This document shows positions 42,988 to 52,664 of a DNA stretch of 64,000 nucleotides, piece by piece (within the stretch, counting starts at the first letter, position 1; every line of letters begins with the position of its first letter). The position numbers were made by a program, and so were the translations under genes. Under the pieces are notes generated by a model. That model had not been told where the DNA came from. It searched no databases and saw only the letters and a list, made by a program, of their open reading frames with translations. This DNA is from Hyphococcus luteus (GTDB lineage: Bacteria > Pseudomonadota > Alphaproteobacteria > Caulobacterales > Parvularculaceae), in assembly GCF_002943565.1 (NCBI RefSeq), contig NZ_PJCH01000017.1, forward strand, positions 186,001-250,000, in the 5' to 3' direction.

Positions 42988-45903
42988 CTAGTAAAGCCCG
43001 TTGAGCTCGTCTTCCGACTCTGCGTCGTTCGGCGCGGCGCTCAACAGCGGGTCGAGCGCGTAATCGTCGTCGAGCGAGCGGCTGTGATTGGGATCGTCTT
43101 CGGCCTTGAACGCTTCGAGAATGACGTTCCCATCGCCCGGCCCCGCCGGCTTGCCGGTCTTGGCGTTGACCCTGACGAGACGCACGCCCGACGGCACGCG
43201 GAACGGAATGCCCGGGGTATCCTTAAGAGCCTCGACCATGAAATCGGCGAAAATCGGCGCCGCCACATGGCCGCCCGCCTCGCCCTGGCCGAGCGTTTGC
43301 GGCATGTCGAAGCCGACATAGACGCCGGCGGCGAGGTCCGGCGAAAAGCCGACGAACCAGGCGTCCTTGTAATCGTTGGTGGTGCCGGTCTTGCCGGCGA
43401 TGGGTTTGTTCGTGACCCGGCGCACGGCCGAGCCCGTCCCGCGGCGGACGACGCCTTCAAGGATCGAGGTGATCTGATAGGCGGTGCGCGGGTCCATCAC
43501 CTGGCGGCGCATGTCGGGCAATTGCGGCTCGGACTGGCCGGACCAGACCTCGACATTGCAGGCCGGGCATTGGCGCCTGTCGCGCTTGTAAATGGTCTCG
43601 CCGGTGCGGTCCTGAATGCGGTCGATGAGCACCGGGTCGACGCCCTTGCCGCCATTGACGAAGACCGAATAGCCCGCAGTAATCCGCATCACCGTCGTTT
43701 CAGCGGCGCCCAGAGAAATCGCCAGCTCGCGCGGCAGGCGGTCGGAGAGTTTGAAGCGCTCCACATAGTCCATGATGCGGCCGATGCCGAGATCCTGGGC
43801 GAGGCGCGCGGTCATCGTATTGCGCGACTGTTCAATGCCGAGACGCAAGGTCGACAGACCGTAAAACCGGCCTTCGATATAGTTGCCCGGGCGGTACCAG
43901 CTGTCGACGCCCGGCGCGACGAAGGGCGCGTCAAGCACGGTCGAGGACGGCGTGTAGCCATTATCGAGCGCCACCGAATAAACGAACGGCTTGAAAGCCG
44001 AGCCCGGCTGGCGCTCGGCCTGCACCGCGCGGTTGAATTCCGACATCTGGAACGAAAAGCCGCCGACCATGGCGAGAACCCGGCCCGTATGCGGATCCAT
44101 GGCGATGAGACCGCCATTGACCGCCGGGACCTGGCGCAGGGCGTAAGCGTTTTCCGGCGCCGGCTTGGCTTTCGCGCCGTCGGCGGCGTCTTCCGGCAGC
44201 GGCAGCGTGTCCCCGTCATATTTCACAACATAGACCACGTCGCCGCGCTTTAAGACGTCAGCGACGGACCGCACGTCCTCGCCGCGCTTGTTGGCGGAGA
44301 TGTATTCGCGCGCCCAGCGCATCAGGTCGAGCGGAAGGACAGCGGTCTCGCCGTCCTCGAACCCGATTTCGGCCTGGCGCGCGCCGGCGGACAGCACCAG
44401 CGCCGGACGCCAGGGCGCCATGTCGTCGGCGACCTTGCGGGCGTTTTTGAGATCGTCGACTTTTTCCGCAAACGGCTCGACCCAGTCTTCGCCGACCTCC
44501 ATCGCATCGATGGCGCCGCGCCAGCCGTGACGCTGGTCATAGTCGACGAGCCAGCGGCGCAAGGCCTCGCCGGCTTTTTTCTGCAGGTTCGGATCGACCG
44601 AGGTCCTGACGGCGAGGCCGCCATCGTAAAGCGCTTCGACGCCGTAAAGATCGACGATCCGTTTGCGGACCTCCTCGGCGAAATACTCCATGGTCCAGTC
44701 GCGCGCGCCGAGCGGCTGGGCGATGTCGGCGCCGAGCGGCTGCGCCTGCGCCTCGATCTCTTCTTCCTGCGTAATGCGCCCGTCTTCATAGAGGCGCCCG
44801 ATCACCCAGTTGCGCCGTTCCACCGCCCGGTCTTCGTTATAGATCGGATGATAATTGCTCGGCCCCTTGGTGATGGCGGCGAGATAAGCGGCTTCGGCGA
44901 TGGTCAGTTCGTCGAGGGACTTGTCGAAATAGTTGAGCGCCGCAGCGGCCACGCCATAGGAGCGGTTGCCGAGATAAATCTCGTTGAGATAGAGCTCGAG
45001 AATGTGGTCCTTGGTGAAGGTCCGCTCCATCTTCCGTGCAATGAGCATTTCCCGGAGCTTGCGCTCGACCCGCTGCTCGCTGGTCAGGAGAAAGTTTTTC
45101 GCCACCTGCTGGGTGATGGTCGAGCCGCCTTCGAGGCGCCGGCCGCGCAGCACGTTGCTCACATTCGAAATCTGCGCGCGCAAGAGCCCGCGGAAGTCGA
45201 GACCCGCATGATCGTAGAAGGATTTGTCCTCCGCCGAGACGAAGGCGTATTTGACGTGATCGGGGATCGCTTCGATGGGCACGAAAAGCCGGCGCTCGCG
45301 GGCGAATTCCGCCACCAGCGAGCCGTCGCCGGCGTAGACGCGCGTCGTGACCGGCGGCGCGTATTCCGCAAGCTGTTGATAGTCCGGCAGGTCCTTGTTG
45401 AGATTGTGGAGATACCAGGCGGAAAACCCGGCGACGCCGATCAGGCCAAGGGCGCCGGCCGCAAAAACAAAGCCGATGAATTTCATGGCCGACATCGCCC
45501 AGCCGCCCGGACCGCTACCGCCGCCGCCGGAGGCGGGTTCAGGCGCCGGCTCCGGCGGCGGCGGCGCCGCAGCGCGGCGCTTGGGCGCGGAAAGCGTTTC
45601 GGCCGGTTGCTCGTCCCGGATTTCCTCCGCCTCGCCCAGCACGACTTCGTCGTCGCCATCGGCGTCATCGCCAAGCTTGGGGCCGGGCGCGGGCGCCGGG
45701 CCGGCTTTCGCCGCCTCTGGGTCTTCCGTCCTGGCCGCCTCGTCGCGCGAGAACATATCGTCTTCGATGGGCTCCGCATCGTCTTCAGACGACGCCTGCG
45801 CTGTGCGGCGCGCGCCGTCCTCTTCCGGCGCATCGCCAAAAGACAGGCGCTCGCCGCCCCCCGGCGGCGTTTTTTTAGGCTCGTCGTCTTTGTGATCGCT
45901 CAT
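42988..45903 (-). CDS. mrcA: Bifunctional penicillin-binding protein 1A
   Basis: 971 residues. A long disordered, acidic and Pro-rich cytoplasmic segment (1-135) precedes a membrane helix (about 136-165). Glycosyltransferase domain: AEDKSFYDHAGLDFRG and EGGSTITQQVAKNFLL with catalytic Glu. An OB-like insert follows. Transpeptidase domain: SAFKPF (SxxK), SRNTM (SxN) and KTGTTND (KTG). PBP1A polymerises and cross-links peptidoglycan. The N-terminal extension is longer than in Escherichia coli PBP1A. Between amidase and prfB on the same strand, a conserved alphaproteobacterial grouping. Confidence 0.94.
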   Translation of the reverse strand: MSDHKDDEPKKTPPGGGERLSFGDAPEEDGARRTAQASSEDDAEPIEDDMFSRDEAARTEDPEAAKAGPAPAPGPKLGDDADGDDEVVLGEAEEIRDEQPAETLSAPKRRAAAPPPPEPAPEPASGGGGSGPGGWAMSAMKFIGFVFAAGALGLIGVAGFSAWYLHNLNKDLPDYQQLAEYAPPVTTRVYAGDGSLVAEFARERRLFVPIEAIPDHVKYAFVSAEDKSFYDHAGLDFRGLLRAQISNVSNVLRGRRLEGGSTITQQVAKNFLLTSEQRVERKLREMLIARKMERTFTKDHILELYLNEIYLGNRSYGVAAAALNYFDKSLDELTIAEAAYLAAITKGPSNYHPIYNEDRAVERRNWVIGRLYEDGRITQEEEIEAQAQPLGADIAQPLGARDWTMEYFAEEVRKRIVDLYGVEALYDGGLAVRTSVDPNLQKKAGEALRRWLVDYDQRHGWRGAIDAMEVGEDWVEPFAEKVDDLKNARKVADDMAPWRPALVLSAGARQAEIGFEDGETAVLPLDLMRWAREYISANKRGEDVRSVADVLKRGDVVYVVKYDGDTLPLPEDAADGAKAKPAPENAYALRQVPAVNGGLIAMDPHTGRVLAMVGGFSFQMSEFNRAVQAERQPGSAFKPFVYSVALDNGYTPSSTVLDAPFVAPGVDSWYRPGNYIEGRFYGLSTLRLGIEQSRNTMTARLAQDLGIGRIMDYVERFKLSDRLPRELAISLGAAETTVMRITAGYSVFVNGGKGVDPVLIDRIQDRTGETIYKRDRRQCPACNVEVWSGQSEPQLPDMRRQVMDPRTAYQITSILEGVVRRGTGSAVRRVTNKPIAGKTGTTNDYKDAWFVGFSPDLAAGVYVGFDMPQTLGQGEAGGHVAAPIFADFMVEALKDTPGIPFRVPSGVRLVRVNAKTGKPAGPGDGNVILEAFKAEDDPNHSRSLDDDYALDPLLSAAPNDAESEDELNGLY

Positions 45904-46034
45904 CTGTCTTTACGCTTGCCGCCGTACGCTTGCTGCCGCCCCCATGCGCTCCATATTCCGCCCTTTTACCGCATAAATTGGACGGCAGCGAGGCGCAATA
46001 GCCGCATAAATCCCTTATTTTCGTAAGGTTTTGA

Positions 46035-47330
46035 TTACTGTCCCGCCGCGGGCGCATATTGTGCATGGCGCTGCAGGGTGACGCCTTCGAAATAGGAGTC
46101 GATCGACGCAGCGACCGCAGTCATGGCGCGTTCGCGCCAGACCGGCGAATTCAGGTTCGCTTCGTCCTTGGCGTTGGAAATAAACGCCATTTCAAACAGC
46201 ACCGCCGGCACGTCCGCCGCCAGGAGAACCCGCAGATCGCCCTTGCGGTGCGAGCGGTTTAATAGCGGCGTTTTCCCGGAAAGGTTGTGGATCAACAGCT
46301 CGGCGAATTTCGACGATTCCGACATCGTCTTTTCCTGCGCTTTATCGAGGAGGATGCCGGCGATCGATTCGTAATCGTTCAGGGCGACGTCGAAGACGTG
46401 GTAATCGCCCTGGGATTTGGCGAGCTTGGCCGTGCGCGCCGTGCTTTCTTCGGCGAGGGTGTAGACCGAACCGCCGCGCACGGCGTGCTGGTCGATGGCG
46501 TCCGCATGCAGCGAAATGAAGAGATCGGCGCCGGCGGCGCGGGCCAGCGTCTCGCGCGCGTCGGGACGGATGGTCTCGTCCTCATTACGGGTCATGACGA
46601 CCTTGTAGTCGCCGCGCGCCTCCAGCAACTCGGCGAGCGCCTTGGCGGCGGCGAGCGTCACATTCTTTTCCTGCGTGCCGCTTTGCCCCAGCGCGCCGGG
46701 ATCGCGCCCGCCATGGCCGGGATCGATCACCACAATTTTCTTCTCGTCGGCGGCGGCCTCCGCATCCTTGCGGCTCGGCGCCGGCGGCGGAGAAAGGCTT
46801 GCAGTTTTACGGGCGACCTCACTGGCCGCGGCTTCATCCGGCGCAACCTGCGCGATGATGTCGGCGATGTCGTCCTTGGACGCCGGCAGGCTCGCCATGA
46901 GGGCTTTCTTGTCCGCCGTGGCGACGTCGATGACGAGACGGTGCTTGGTCACGCCGCCTTGCGGGTCGAGAACGAACAAGTCTTTGATTTTCGCGGTTTT
47001 CTTGAAATTCACCACAGCCCGGACCCGGGACCCGCCAATTTTGACGAAGCTGACGTCTGCGATATGGCCCCGCCCGCCCCGCGCCGCGAGAGAGCCCTCA
47101 AGGCTTGAAAAATCCACAAAGATCCGGCCCGCGCCGGCTTCATCGCCGGAGACGCGATAATCCGGCGCGCCCATGAGGTCGAAGACGATTCGCGTTTCGT
47201 CCGGTTTCGGGCCGAAGCGCACATCCAGAAGATCGGACGCGCGGGCGAGCCCCGACAACGCCAGCGCAAACCCGGCGAGCGCCGCGACGGCTCTCGCAAC
47301 CCTTTGTCCTGATTTGAAGAATCCGGCCAT
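46035..47330 (-). CDS. amiC: N-acetylmuramoyl-L-alanine amidase, AmiC-type
   Basis: 431 residues from the ATG at 47330 (MAGFFKSGQR); an ATG three codons earlier is possible. Signal peptide to about residue 34, an AMIN domain at about 35-140 (LLDVRFGPKPDETRIVFDL, VVNFKKTAKIKDLFVLDPQG), a linker, then Amidase_3 at about 205-415: VIDPGHGGRDPGALG (first zinc His), EKNVTLAAAK (zinc Glu), LFISLHADAID (zinc His) and VLFEMAFISN. It splits septal peptidoglycan in the periplasm. A CtrA-type box lies 119 bp upstream of the start. Confidence 0.92.
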   Translation of the reverse strand: MAGFFKSGQRVARAVAALAGFALALSGLARASDLLDVRFGPKPDETRIVFDLMGAPDYRVSGDEAGAGRIFVDFSSLEGSLAARGGRGHIADVSFVKIGGSRVRAVVNFKKTAKIKDLFVLDPQGGVTKHRLVIDVATADKKALMASLPASKDDIADIIAQVAPDEAAASEVARKTASLSPPPAPSRKDAEAAADEKKIVVIDPGHGGRDPGALGQSGTQEKNVTLAAAKALAELLEARGDYKVVMTRNEDETIRPDARETLARAAGADLFISLHADAIDQHAVRGGSVYTLAEESTARTAKLAKSQGDYHVFDVALNDYESIAGILLDKAQEKTMSESSKFAELLIHNLSGKTPLLNRSHRKGDLRVLLAADVPAVLFEMAFISNAKDEANLNSPVWRERAMTAVAASIDSYFEGVTLQRHAQYAPAAGQ

Positions 47331-47448
47331 GATGCCCATCCATACGCCCGCTTCAACACGCGCCGCGCGCCGCCGCGATAAACGCCGCCTTGTCGCCCCG
47401 GATGCTCCCGGCTTGATCTTTAATGGCGGCATTGTGATTTCGCCAGCG

Positions 47449-47463
47449 TTAACGCCGCGTTAA
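47449..47463. promoter_or_regulatory. CtrA-type box TTAA-N7-TTAA between amiC and rne
   Basis: TTAACGCCGCGTTAA matches the full CtrA consensus exactly. A second half-site, TTAACCAT, occurs at 47502-47509. The box is 119 bp upstream of the amidase start and about 600 bp before rne. CtrA is the cell-cycle regulator of many alphaproteobacteria; control of a division amidase would fit. Confidence 0.55.
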
Positions 47464-47842
47464 TCATTCATTCGATTTTCATATGCAACACTGAGTCGGC
47501 GTTAACCATGGGTTTTCTTTTTCCCCGCACTCATGGCAGTGTGAAAATTCGCTTGCGCCCGGCCCGATCCATCGGCCAAATGCCAGGCAGTTGATATCTG
47601 GCCGCGCAGGGGCCATTTAAAGGGGTGACCGAAGGGGCGCCAGAGCCCTGCGCTTTTAGAAGGAATTTTTCGGGAAACGGCGAAAAGACAAGCCTTTCCA
47701 GAAACTTGAAGCCGGCAAGCTCCCCAAGCCGGCCCGCGATGCCGGAACCCTCCGGCGGCGCGAGGAGCAAAAACAAACGGGCGCCCGTCGAATGATGACT
47801 GGGGGCCAAACACCCGGCGCATGTGCGCCACGAATAAAAAAA

Positions 47843-47906
47843 CGCCGGATTGCCGGCGCAAATTAACGCCGGATTTTCCGGCAATGGAACCCGCCGGATT
47901 TCCGGC
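47843..47906 (+). promoter_or_regulatory. Tandem GCCGGA-hairpin array in the rne leader
   Basis: Three consecutive hairpins lie about 25 nt apart: CGCCGG-ATTG-CCGGCG (47843-47858), GCCGGA-TTT-TCCGGC (47868-47882) and GCCGGA-TT-TCCGGC (47893-47906). Each sits in a near-direct repeat beginning AACGCCGGATT or AACCCGCCGGATT. RNase E leaders elsewhere serve autoregulation. No ORF in 47464-48068 is convincing. Confidence 0.6.
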
Positions 47907-48026
47907 ATGGAAAACAGCTTTCGCTGATGACAGTGACCGCCCATAGACTCTCCCCCGCCGCCAGCCGTGAAGGCTGTCCGGCGCGCGGAGACGAGCGCGC
48001 GCGTCGCGATCGGCGATCCAACATGA

Positions 48027-48055
48027 GCAATGCGCCGGCTACGCGCCCGCATTGC
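48027..48055 (+). promoter_or_regulatory. Hairpin abutting the rne ribosome binding site
   Basis: GCAATGCG (48027-48034) pairs perfectly with CGCATTGC (48048-48055). The ribosome binding site GGAG follows at once (48056-48059), and the ATG is at 48069. The stem could limit or guide ribosome loading. Confidence 0.5.
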
Positions 48056-48068
48056 GGAGCCTTATTCA

Positions 48069-50981
48069 ATGACAAAAAAAATGCTGATCGACGCGGCCCA
48101 CCCGGAAGAGGTGCGCGTCGCGGTTCTCGACAATGGCAAAGTCGAGGACTTCGACTTCGAATCCGCCTCCCGCAAACCGCTTAGAGGCAATATTTATCTG
48201 GCGCGCGTCACGCGCGTCGAACCATCGCTGCAGGCGGCCTTCGTCGAATATGGCGGCAACCGCCACGGCTTTCTCGCCTTCAGCGAGATCCATCCCGATT
48301 ATTACCAGATCCCGGTTTCCGACCGGCAGGCGCTGCAGGCCGCCGAAGCGGAAGTGGCCGAACTCGCCTCGCAGCTCGAGCTCTCCTCGCGCGGCGACGA
48401 AGACGATCACGACCATGATGACGAGGATGACGGCGATGACGAAGAGGACAATCGCCGGCCGCCGCGCAAGCGCAGCCGCCGCCGCAAGGAACAGGACGGC
48501 GACGACGAGGATTCAGACGAAAAGAATCTGAAAAAAGCCGGCGCCGAGGACGATGACGGCGATCCCACCGATGAAATCGCGGGCGATGCGTCCGGCGGCG
48601 ACGAGGAAGAAGAGGAAGAAGAAGACGGCGAAGAGAACGAAGACGCCGCGCCCGCCGCAGTGAAAACCAAAGACGAAGACGCCGCATCCGAAAACAGCGA
48701 AAGCGAACAGGATTCTGTTGACGCCGTCTCCGGCAAAGAAGACGCCGTCGAAGCCGCTTCCAGCGAAGACAGTGAAGAAGATGACGCGGACGCCGCCGAG
48801 GCGAGCGCTGAAGACGAAGACGAAGACGCCGACTCGGATGATGACGAAGACGGCGCTGAAGACGACGGCGAGGACGACGAAGACGAAACGCCCGAGACGA
48901 AACGTACAAAGGCGAAAGAACGCGCGGCGCTGTTCGAAAAGTACAAGGACGCCAAACGCCGCCGCTCGAACCTTTTGCGTAATTACAAGATCCAGGAAGT
49001 CATCAAGCGCCGCCAGATCCTGCTGGTGCAGGTCGTCAAGGAAGAGCGCGGCAACAAAGGCGCGGCGCTGACCACCTACATGTCGCTGGCCGGCCGCTAT
49101 TGCGTTTTGATGCCGAACACCGCCCGCGGCGGCGGCATTTCCCGCAAGATCCCCCATTCGGCGGACCGCAAGCGCCTGCGCCGCGTGGTCGACAGTCTCG
49201 ACGTGCCCCAGGGCATGGGGCTGATCATCCGCACCGCCGGCGCCAAGCGCACGAAGACGGAAATCAAGCGCGACTACGATTATCTCCTGCGCTTGTGGGA
49301 GACCATCCGCAGCCTGACGTTAAAGTCGATCGCGCCCTGCCTCATTTACGAGGAAGCAAGCCTCATCAAGCGCGCGATCCGCGATCTTTACGACAAGGAT
49401 ATCGGCGAAGTGCAGGTCGAAGGCGAAGCGGGCTACCGCGAAGCCAAAGACTTCATGAAGATGCTGATGCCCAGTCACGCCAAGTATGTGCAGCCCTATA
49501 AGGGCAATGCGCCGATCTTCCTGAAATACGGGGTCGAAACCCAGCTCGACGGCATGTATCAGCCGGTCGTGCGGCTGAAATCCGGCGGCTATATCGTCAT
49601 TCACCAGACCGAAGCCCTCGTCGCCATCGACGTGAACTCCGGCCGCGCGACGCGCGAACGCAATATCGAACAAACCGCACTGAAGACGAATATCGAAGCG
49701 GCTTACGAAGCCGCGCGCCAATTCCGCCTGCGCGACCTCGCCGGGCTGATCGTGCTCGACTTCATCGACATGGAAGAGCAACGCAACAACCGCAAGGTCG
49801 AAAAAGCGTTGAAAGACGCCATCAAAAACGACCGCGCGCGCATCCAGCTCGGCCGCATCTCGAATTTCGGACTTCTCGAAATGTCGAGACAACGCAGGCG
49901 CTCCGGCATTGTCGACGGCACCACCCAGGCCTGCCCGACCTGCGCCGGCGCCGGCGCCATCCGCTCGTCCGAAATGGCGGCGCTCAGGATCCTGCGCGCC
50001 GTCGAAGGCGAGGCCGTGTCCGGCAAGGCGGGCCTGTTGTCCGTGCATGCGCCGACCGATGTTGCGGTCTATGTGCTCAACCAGCATCGCGAATGGCTGA
50101 AACGCATCGAGGACCAGAACGGCGTCACCATCCAGCTCATCCCCGATCCCGAGCGCGCCGGCGACGACTTCTCGGTTGAAAAGAGCGGCGTCCCGCGCGA
50201 GCCGAAAGAAACCGCCCAGGTGATCCGCGCCGACCAGGCCGACTTCGATGCGACCGACGAAATCCCTGAGCCCGAAGCCGAGACCGCCGAGGCGGAAAGC
50301 GAAGACCGCGAGGGGGGCGAGCGCAAGAAGCGCCGCGGCCGCCGGCGGCGCCGCAAGGACAAGGATCAGGATCAAGACCAGGCCGAGGCCCGCGAGGCGG
50401 ACGACAGCGGCGAAGAGTCAGACGGCGGCGACGAAGACAAGTCCGACGACAAGGCTGAAGCCAGCGGCGGCGACAATGCTGACGAAGACGGCCAGACCAA
50501 GCGCCGGCGCAGGCGGGGTCGCCGCGGCGGACGGCGCAACCGCCGCAATCGCAGCGATAATGCTGAGGCGCAAGACGACGACCAGGCGGCCGCCCAAAGC
50601 GACGCTGCGCAGGATGGCGACCAGCCCTCCGGCAAGGACGATGCGGTCGAAGAAGTCGCCGTCATGGAAGCCGTAGAAGCAGCGGTCGAAGAGGCGCCCC
50701 AGACGTCGCTTGAAGCAACGTCGATTGAAGAGGCGCCGGCTGAAGCGGCTGAGACGCAAGAGCCCGCGCCGGAAGAACCGGCGGAGCAAGCGCCGCACGA
50801 AGCCGAACCGGCCGCGAACGGGCATGATGTCGCCGAGGACGCGGCGAAAGCCGCCGAAAAGCCCGCCAAGGAAGAGACCGGGGTTGAAGCCGGGGCTGAG
50901 ACCGACCTTGCCGAAGCGCCGCAGCCGGAAGTGAAAAAACCGCGCAAAAAAGGCTGGTGGAGCCGGGGAAGCGACGCCTGA
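48069..50981 (+). CDS. rne: Ribonuclease E
   Basis: 970 residues. S1 domain at the start (MLIDAAHPEEVRVAVLDNGKVEDFDFE, GNIYLARVTRVEPSLQAAFVEYGGNRHGFLAFSEIH), interrupted by a very acidic insertion (about 105-290), then LVQVVKEERGNKGAALTTYMSLAGRYCVLMPN. Catalytic Asp residues are D521 (AIDVNSG) and D564 (VLDFIDM), 43 apart as in Escherichia coli RNase E; the zinc-link CPTCAGAG follows. The C-terminal half is disordered, acidic and Arg-rich (RRRRGRRGGRRNRRNR), a degradosome scaffold. It directs mRNA turnover. A long structured leader precedes it. Confidence 0.95.
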   Translation: MTKKMLIDAAHPEEVRVAVLDNGKVEDFDFESASRKPLRGNIYLARVTRVEPSLQAAFVEYGGNRHGFLAFSEIHPDYYQIPVSDRQALQAAEAEVAELASQLELSSRGDEDDHDHDDEDDGDDEEDNRRPPRKRSRRRKEQDGDDEDSDEKNLKKAGAEDDDGDPTDEIAGDASGGDEEEEEEEDGEENEDAAPAAVKTKDEDAASENSESEQDSVDAVSGKEDAVEAASSEDSEEDDADAAEASAEDEDEDADSDDDEDGAEDDGEDDEDETPETKRTKAKERAALFEKYKDAKRRRSNLLRNYKIQEVIKRRQILLVQVVKEERGNKGAALTTYMSLAGRYCVLMPNTARGGGISRKIPHSADRKRLRRVVDSLDVPQGMGLIIRTAGAKRTKTEIKRDYDYLLRLWETIRSLTLKSIAPCLIYEEASLIKRAIRDLYDKDIGEVQVEGEAGYREAKDFMKMLMPSHAKYVQPYKGNAPIFLKYGVETQLDGMYQPVVRLKSGGYIVIHQTEALVAIDVNSGRATRERNIEQTALKTNIEAAYEAARQFRLRDLAGLIVLDFIDMEEQRNNRKVEKALKDAIKNDRARIQLGRISNFGLLEMSRQRRRSGIVDGTTQACPTCAGAGAIRSSEMAALRILRAVEGEAVSGKAGLLSVHAPTDVAVYVLNQHREWLKRIEDQNGVTIQLIPDPERAGDDFSVEKSGVPREPKETAQVIRADQADFDATDEIPEPEAETAEAESEDREGGERKKRRGRRRRRKDKDQDQDQAEAREADDSGEESDGGDEDKSDDKAEASGGDNADEDGQTKRRRRRGRRGGRRNRRNRSDNAEAQDDDQAAAQSDAAQDGDQPSGKDDAVEEVAVMEAVEAAVEEAPQTSLEATSIEEAPAEAAETQEPAPEEPAEQAPHEAEPAANGHDVAEDAAKAAEKPAKEETGVEAGAETDLAEAPQPEVKKPRKKGWWSRGSDA

Positions 50982-51132
50982 CGGGCGCAAATCCCCTTCT
51001 TTTCCGCCTCACAAATGCGGCGCCCAGGGGCGTGCGCATCTCGAAATCGCCGCAAAGCGCCCTTAAGATATAAGCGCGCGAGGCCTTGAGGGGACGATAT
51101 ATCCACGGGGGGCCGTGCGAAGAGGGTCAAGG

Positions 51133-52611
51133 ATGGCGTCAGGTCAGTTCGGGTTGCGTTTGAAGAAGGCCTTTCTGGCGTTCGCGGCGGCGGTTTCCGC
51201 GACGGCGCCGATTGCGAACGCCAATGCGCAAGGCATTTCGCTCTTGCGCGATGCGGAAACCGAAAAATTCCTCGATGATCACGCCCGCCCGATCTTCAAG
51301 GCGGCGGGGATCAATCCCAACTCGATTGAAATCCTTCTCGTCAACGACCAGACCTTCAACGCCTTCGCCGGGGCGCGCTATATGGGCGTCAACACCGGCA
51401 TGCTGACCTTCGCCGAAACGCCGAGCGAAGTCGACGCGGTGATCGCCCACGAAGCCGGCCATCTTGCGGCCAACCACACGACCCGCTCCGCCGAAGCCAT
51501 GGCCAACGCCAGCCGGCCGATGATCTTAGGGCTTCTCCTCGGCGCCGCGGCCATCGCGGCCGGGTCGCCGGAAGCAGGCATCGGGATTCTCGGCCTCGGC
51601 CAGAACGTCGCCATCGCCGATTATCTCGTCTACAGCCGCAGCCAGGAAGGCACCGCCGACCAGCTCTCGATCACCTATCTCGACCGTCTCGGCAAATCGA
51701 CGAAAGGCGCCATGGATCTGTGGAGCCGGATGCGCAATTACCAGATTATCACCGGCCGGCGCGCCAATCCTTTCCTGCAAACCCACCCGCTGGCGAATGA
51801 CCGCTATGCGGCGCTCGCCAAACGCGCGCAAGCTTCGCCCTATTTCGAAAAGAAAGACAGCCCGGAGGAAATTGCGCGCCTCAAACTCATTCAGGCGAAG
51901 ATCAAGGGCTTTCTCGAGGATCCGAACCAGGTGCTGCGCGATTATCCTTTGTCGGATCAGTCGGAGCCCGCCCATTACGCCCGCGCCGTCGCCTATTACC
52001 GCTATTCGGACATCGACAAGGCGTTGAAGGAAGTGCGCGCCCTGACCGGGGAGCGCCCTGACTATCCCTATTTTCACGAACTCGAAGGTCAGATCCTGTT
52101 CGAATACGGTCATGCCGACGAAGCGGTCGCGCCGAGCCGCAAGGCGGTGAAGCTCTTGCCGGCCAACGCCCTGATGCGCATACAGCTGGGCCGCACGCTG
52201 CTCGCCAGCAATGAACCCGACCTCGTCGAGGAAGCGGCGGTGGAATTGAAACGCGCAACCACGCTCGAACCCGACAACGGCTTCGCCTGGTTCGAACTGG
52301 CGCGCGCCTATTCGCAAATGGGCGACGAGCCGAAAGCGCAACTCGCCACGGCGGAAGCGCGCTATTACAGCGGCGCCAAACCCGACGCCAACCAGTTCGC
52401 GCGGCGCGCTCTGCGCGGGCTTGAGCGCGGCACGCCGGAATGGCGCCGCGCCATGGACATCATTCTCGCAACCCAGCCGGCCGAAGGCGCCCCGCCGCTG
52501 CCGCAAGCGGAGCCTGAAGAGAGCGGCGAGCCCAAACCTGTCCCGCAGGAAGAGCCCAAAACGCCGGACGTTCCCGATCCGATCATCATCGAAGACCACA
52601 ACACCAACTAA
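51133..52611 (+). CDS. M48 metalloprotease with TPR region (BepA/YfgC-like)
   Basis: 492 residues. Signal peptide to about residue 33, then an M48 peptidase domain with HEAGH at 106-110, the downstream Glu in SRSQEGTADQLS and a helix-rich lipid-facing stretch (GLLLGAAAIAAGSPEAGIGILGLG). The C-terminal half (about 270-420) is TPR-like (AVAYYRYSDIDKALKEVRAL, ALMRIQLGRTLLA, FAWFELARAYSQMGDEPKAQLATAEA). The family checks outer-membrane protein assembly in the periplasm. The start at 51133 (MASGQFG) is chosen over a GTG at 51115. Confidence 0.9.
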   Translation: MASGQFGLRLKKAFLAFAAAVSATAPIANANAQGISLLRDAETEKFLDDHARPIFKAAGINPNSIEILLVNDQTFNAFAGARYMGVNTGMLTFAETPSEVDAVIAHEAGHLAANHTTRSAEAMANASRPMILGLLLGAAAIAAGSPEAGIGILGLGQNVAIADYLVYSRSQEGTADQLSITYLDRLGKSTKGAMDLWSRMRNYQIITGRRANPFLQTHPLANDRYAALAKRAQASPYFEKKDSPEEIARLKLIQAKIKGFLEDPNQVLRDYPLSDQSEPAHYARAVAYYRYSDIDKALKEVRALTGERPDYPYFHELEGQILFEYGHADEAVAPSRKAVKLLPANALMRIQLGRTLLASNEPDLVEEAAVELKRATTLEPDNGFAWFELARAYSQMGDEPKAQLATAEARYYSGAKPDANQFARRALRGLERGTPEWRRAMDIILATQPAEGAPPLPQAEPEESGEPKPVPQEEPKTPDVPDPIIIEDHNTN

Positions 52612-52664
52612 AACGCCAGAGATTGCGCGCGGGGGGCCCCGAGCGCCGCAAAAAGGAGAGTTTC

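Noticed and set aside
42862-44253. 463-residue open frame antisense to PBP1A and prfB
   Set aside because: It overlaps the conserved transpeptidase domain and the prfB start; the sequence is Arg/Ala-rich without recognisable structure.
44527-46026. 499-residue plus-strand open frame opposite the N-terminal half of PBP1A
   Set aside because: Shadow of the real gene; no ribosome site or family signs.
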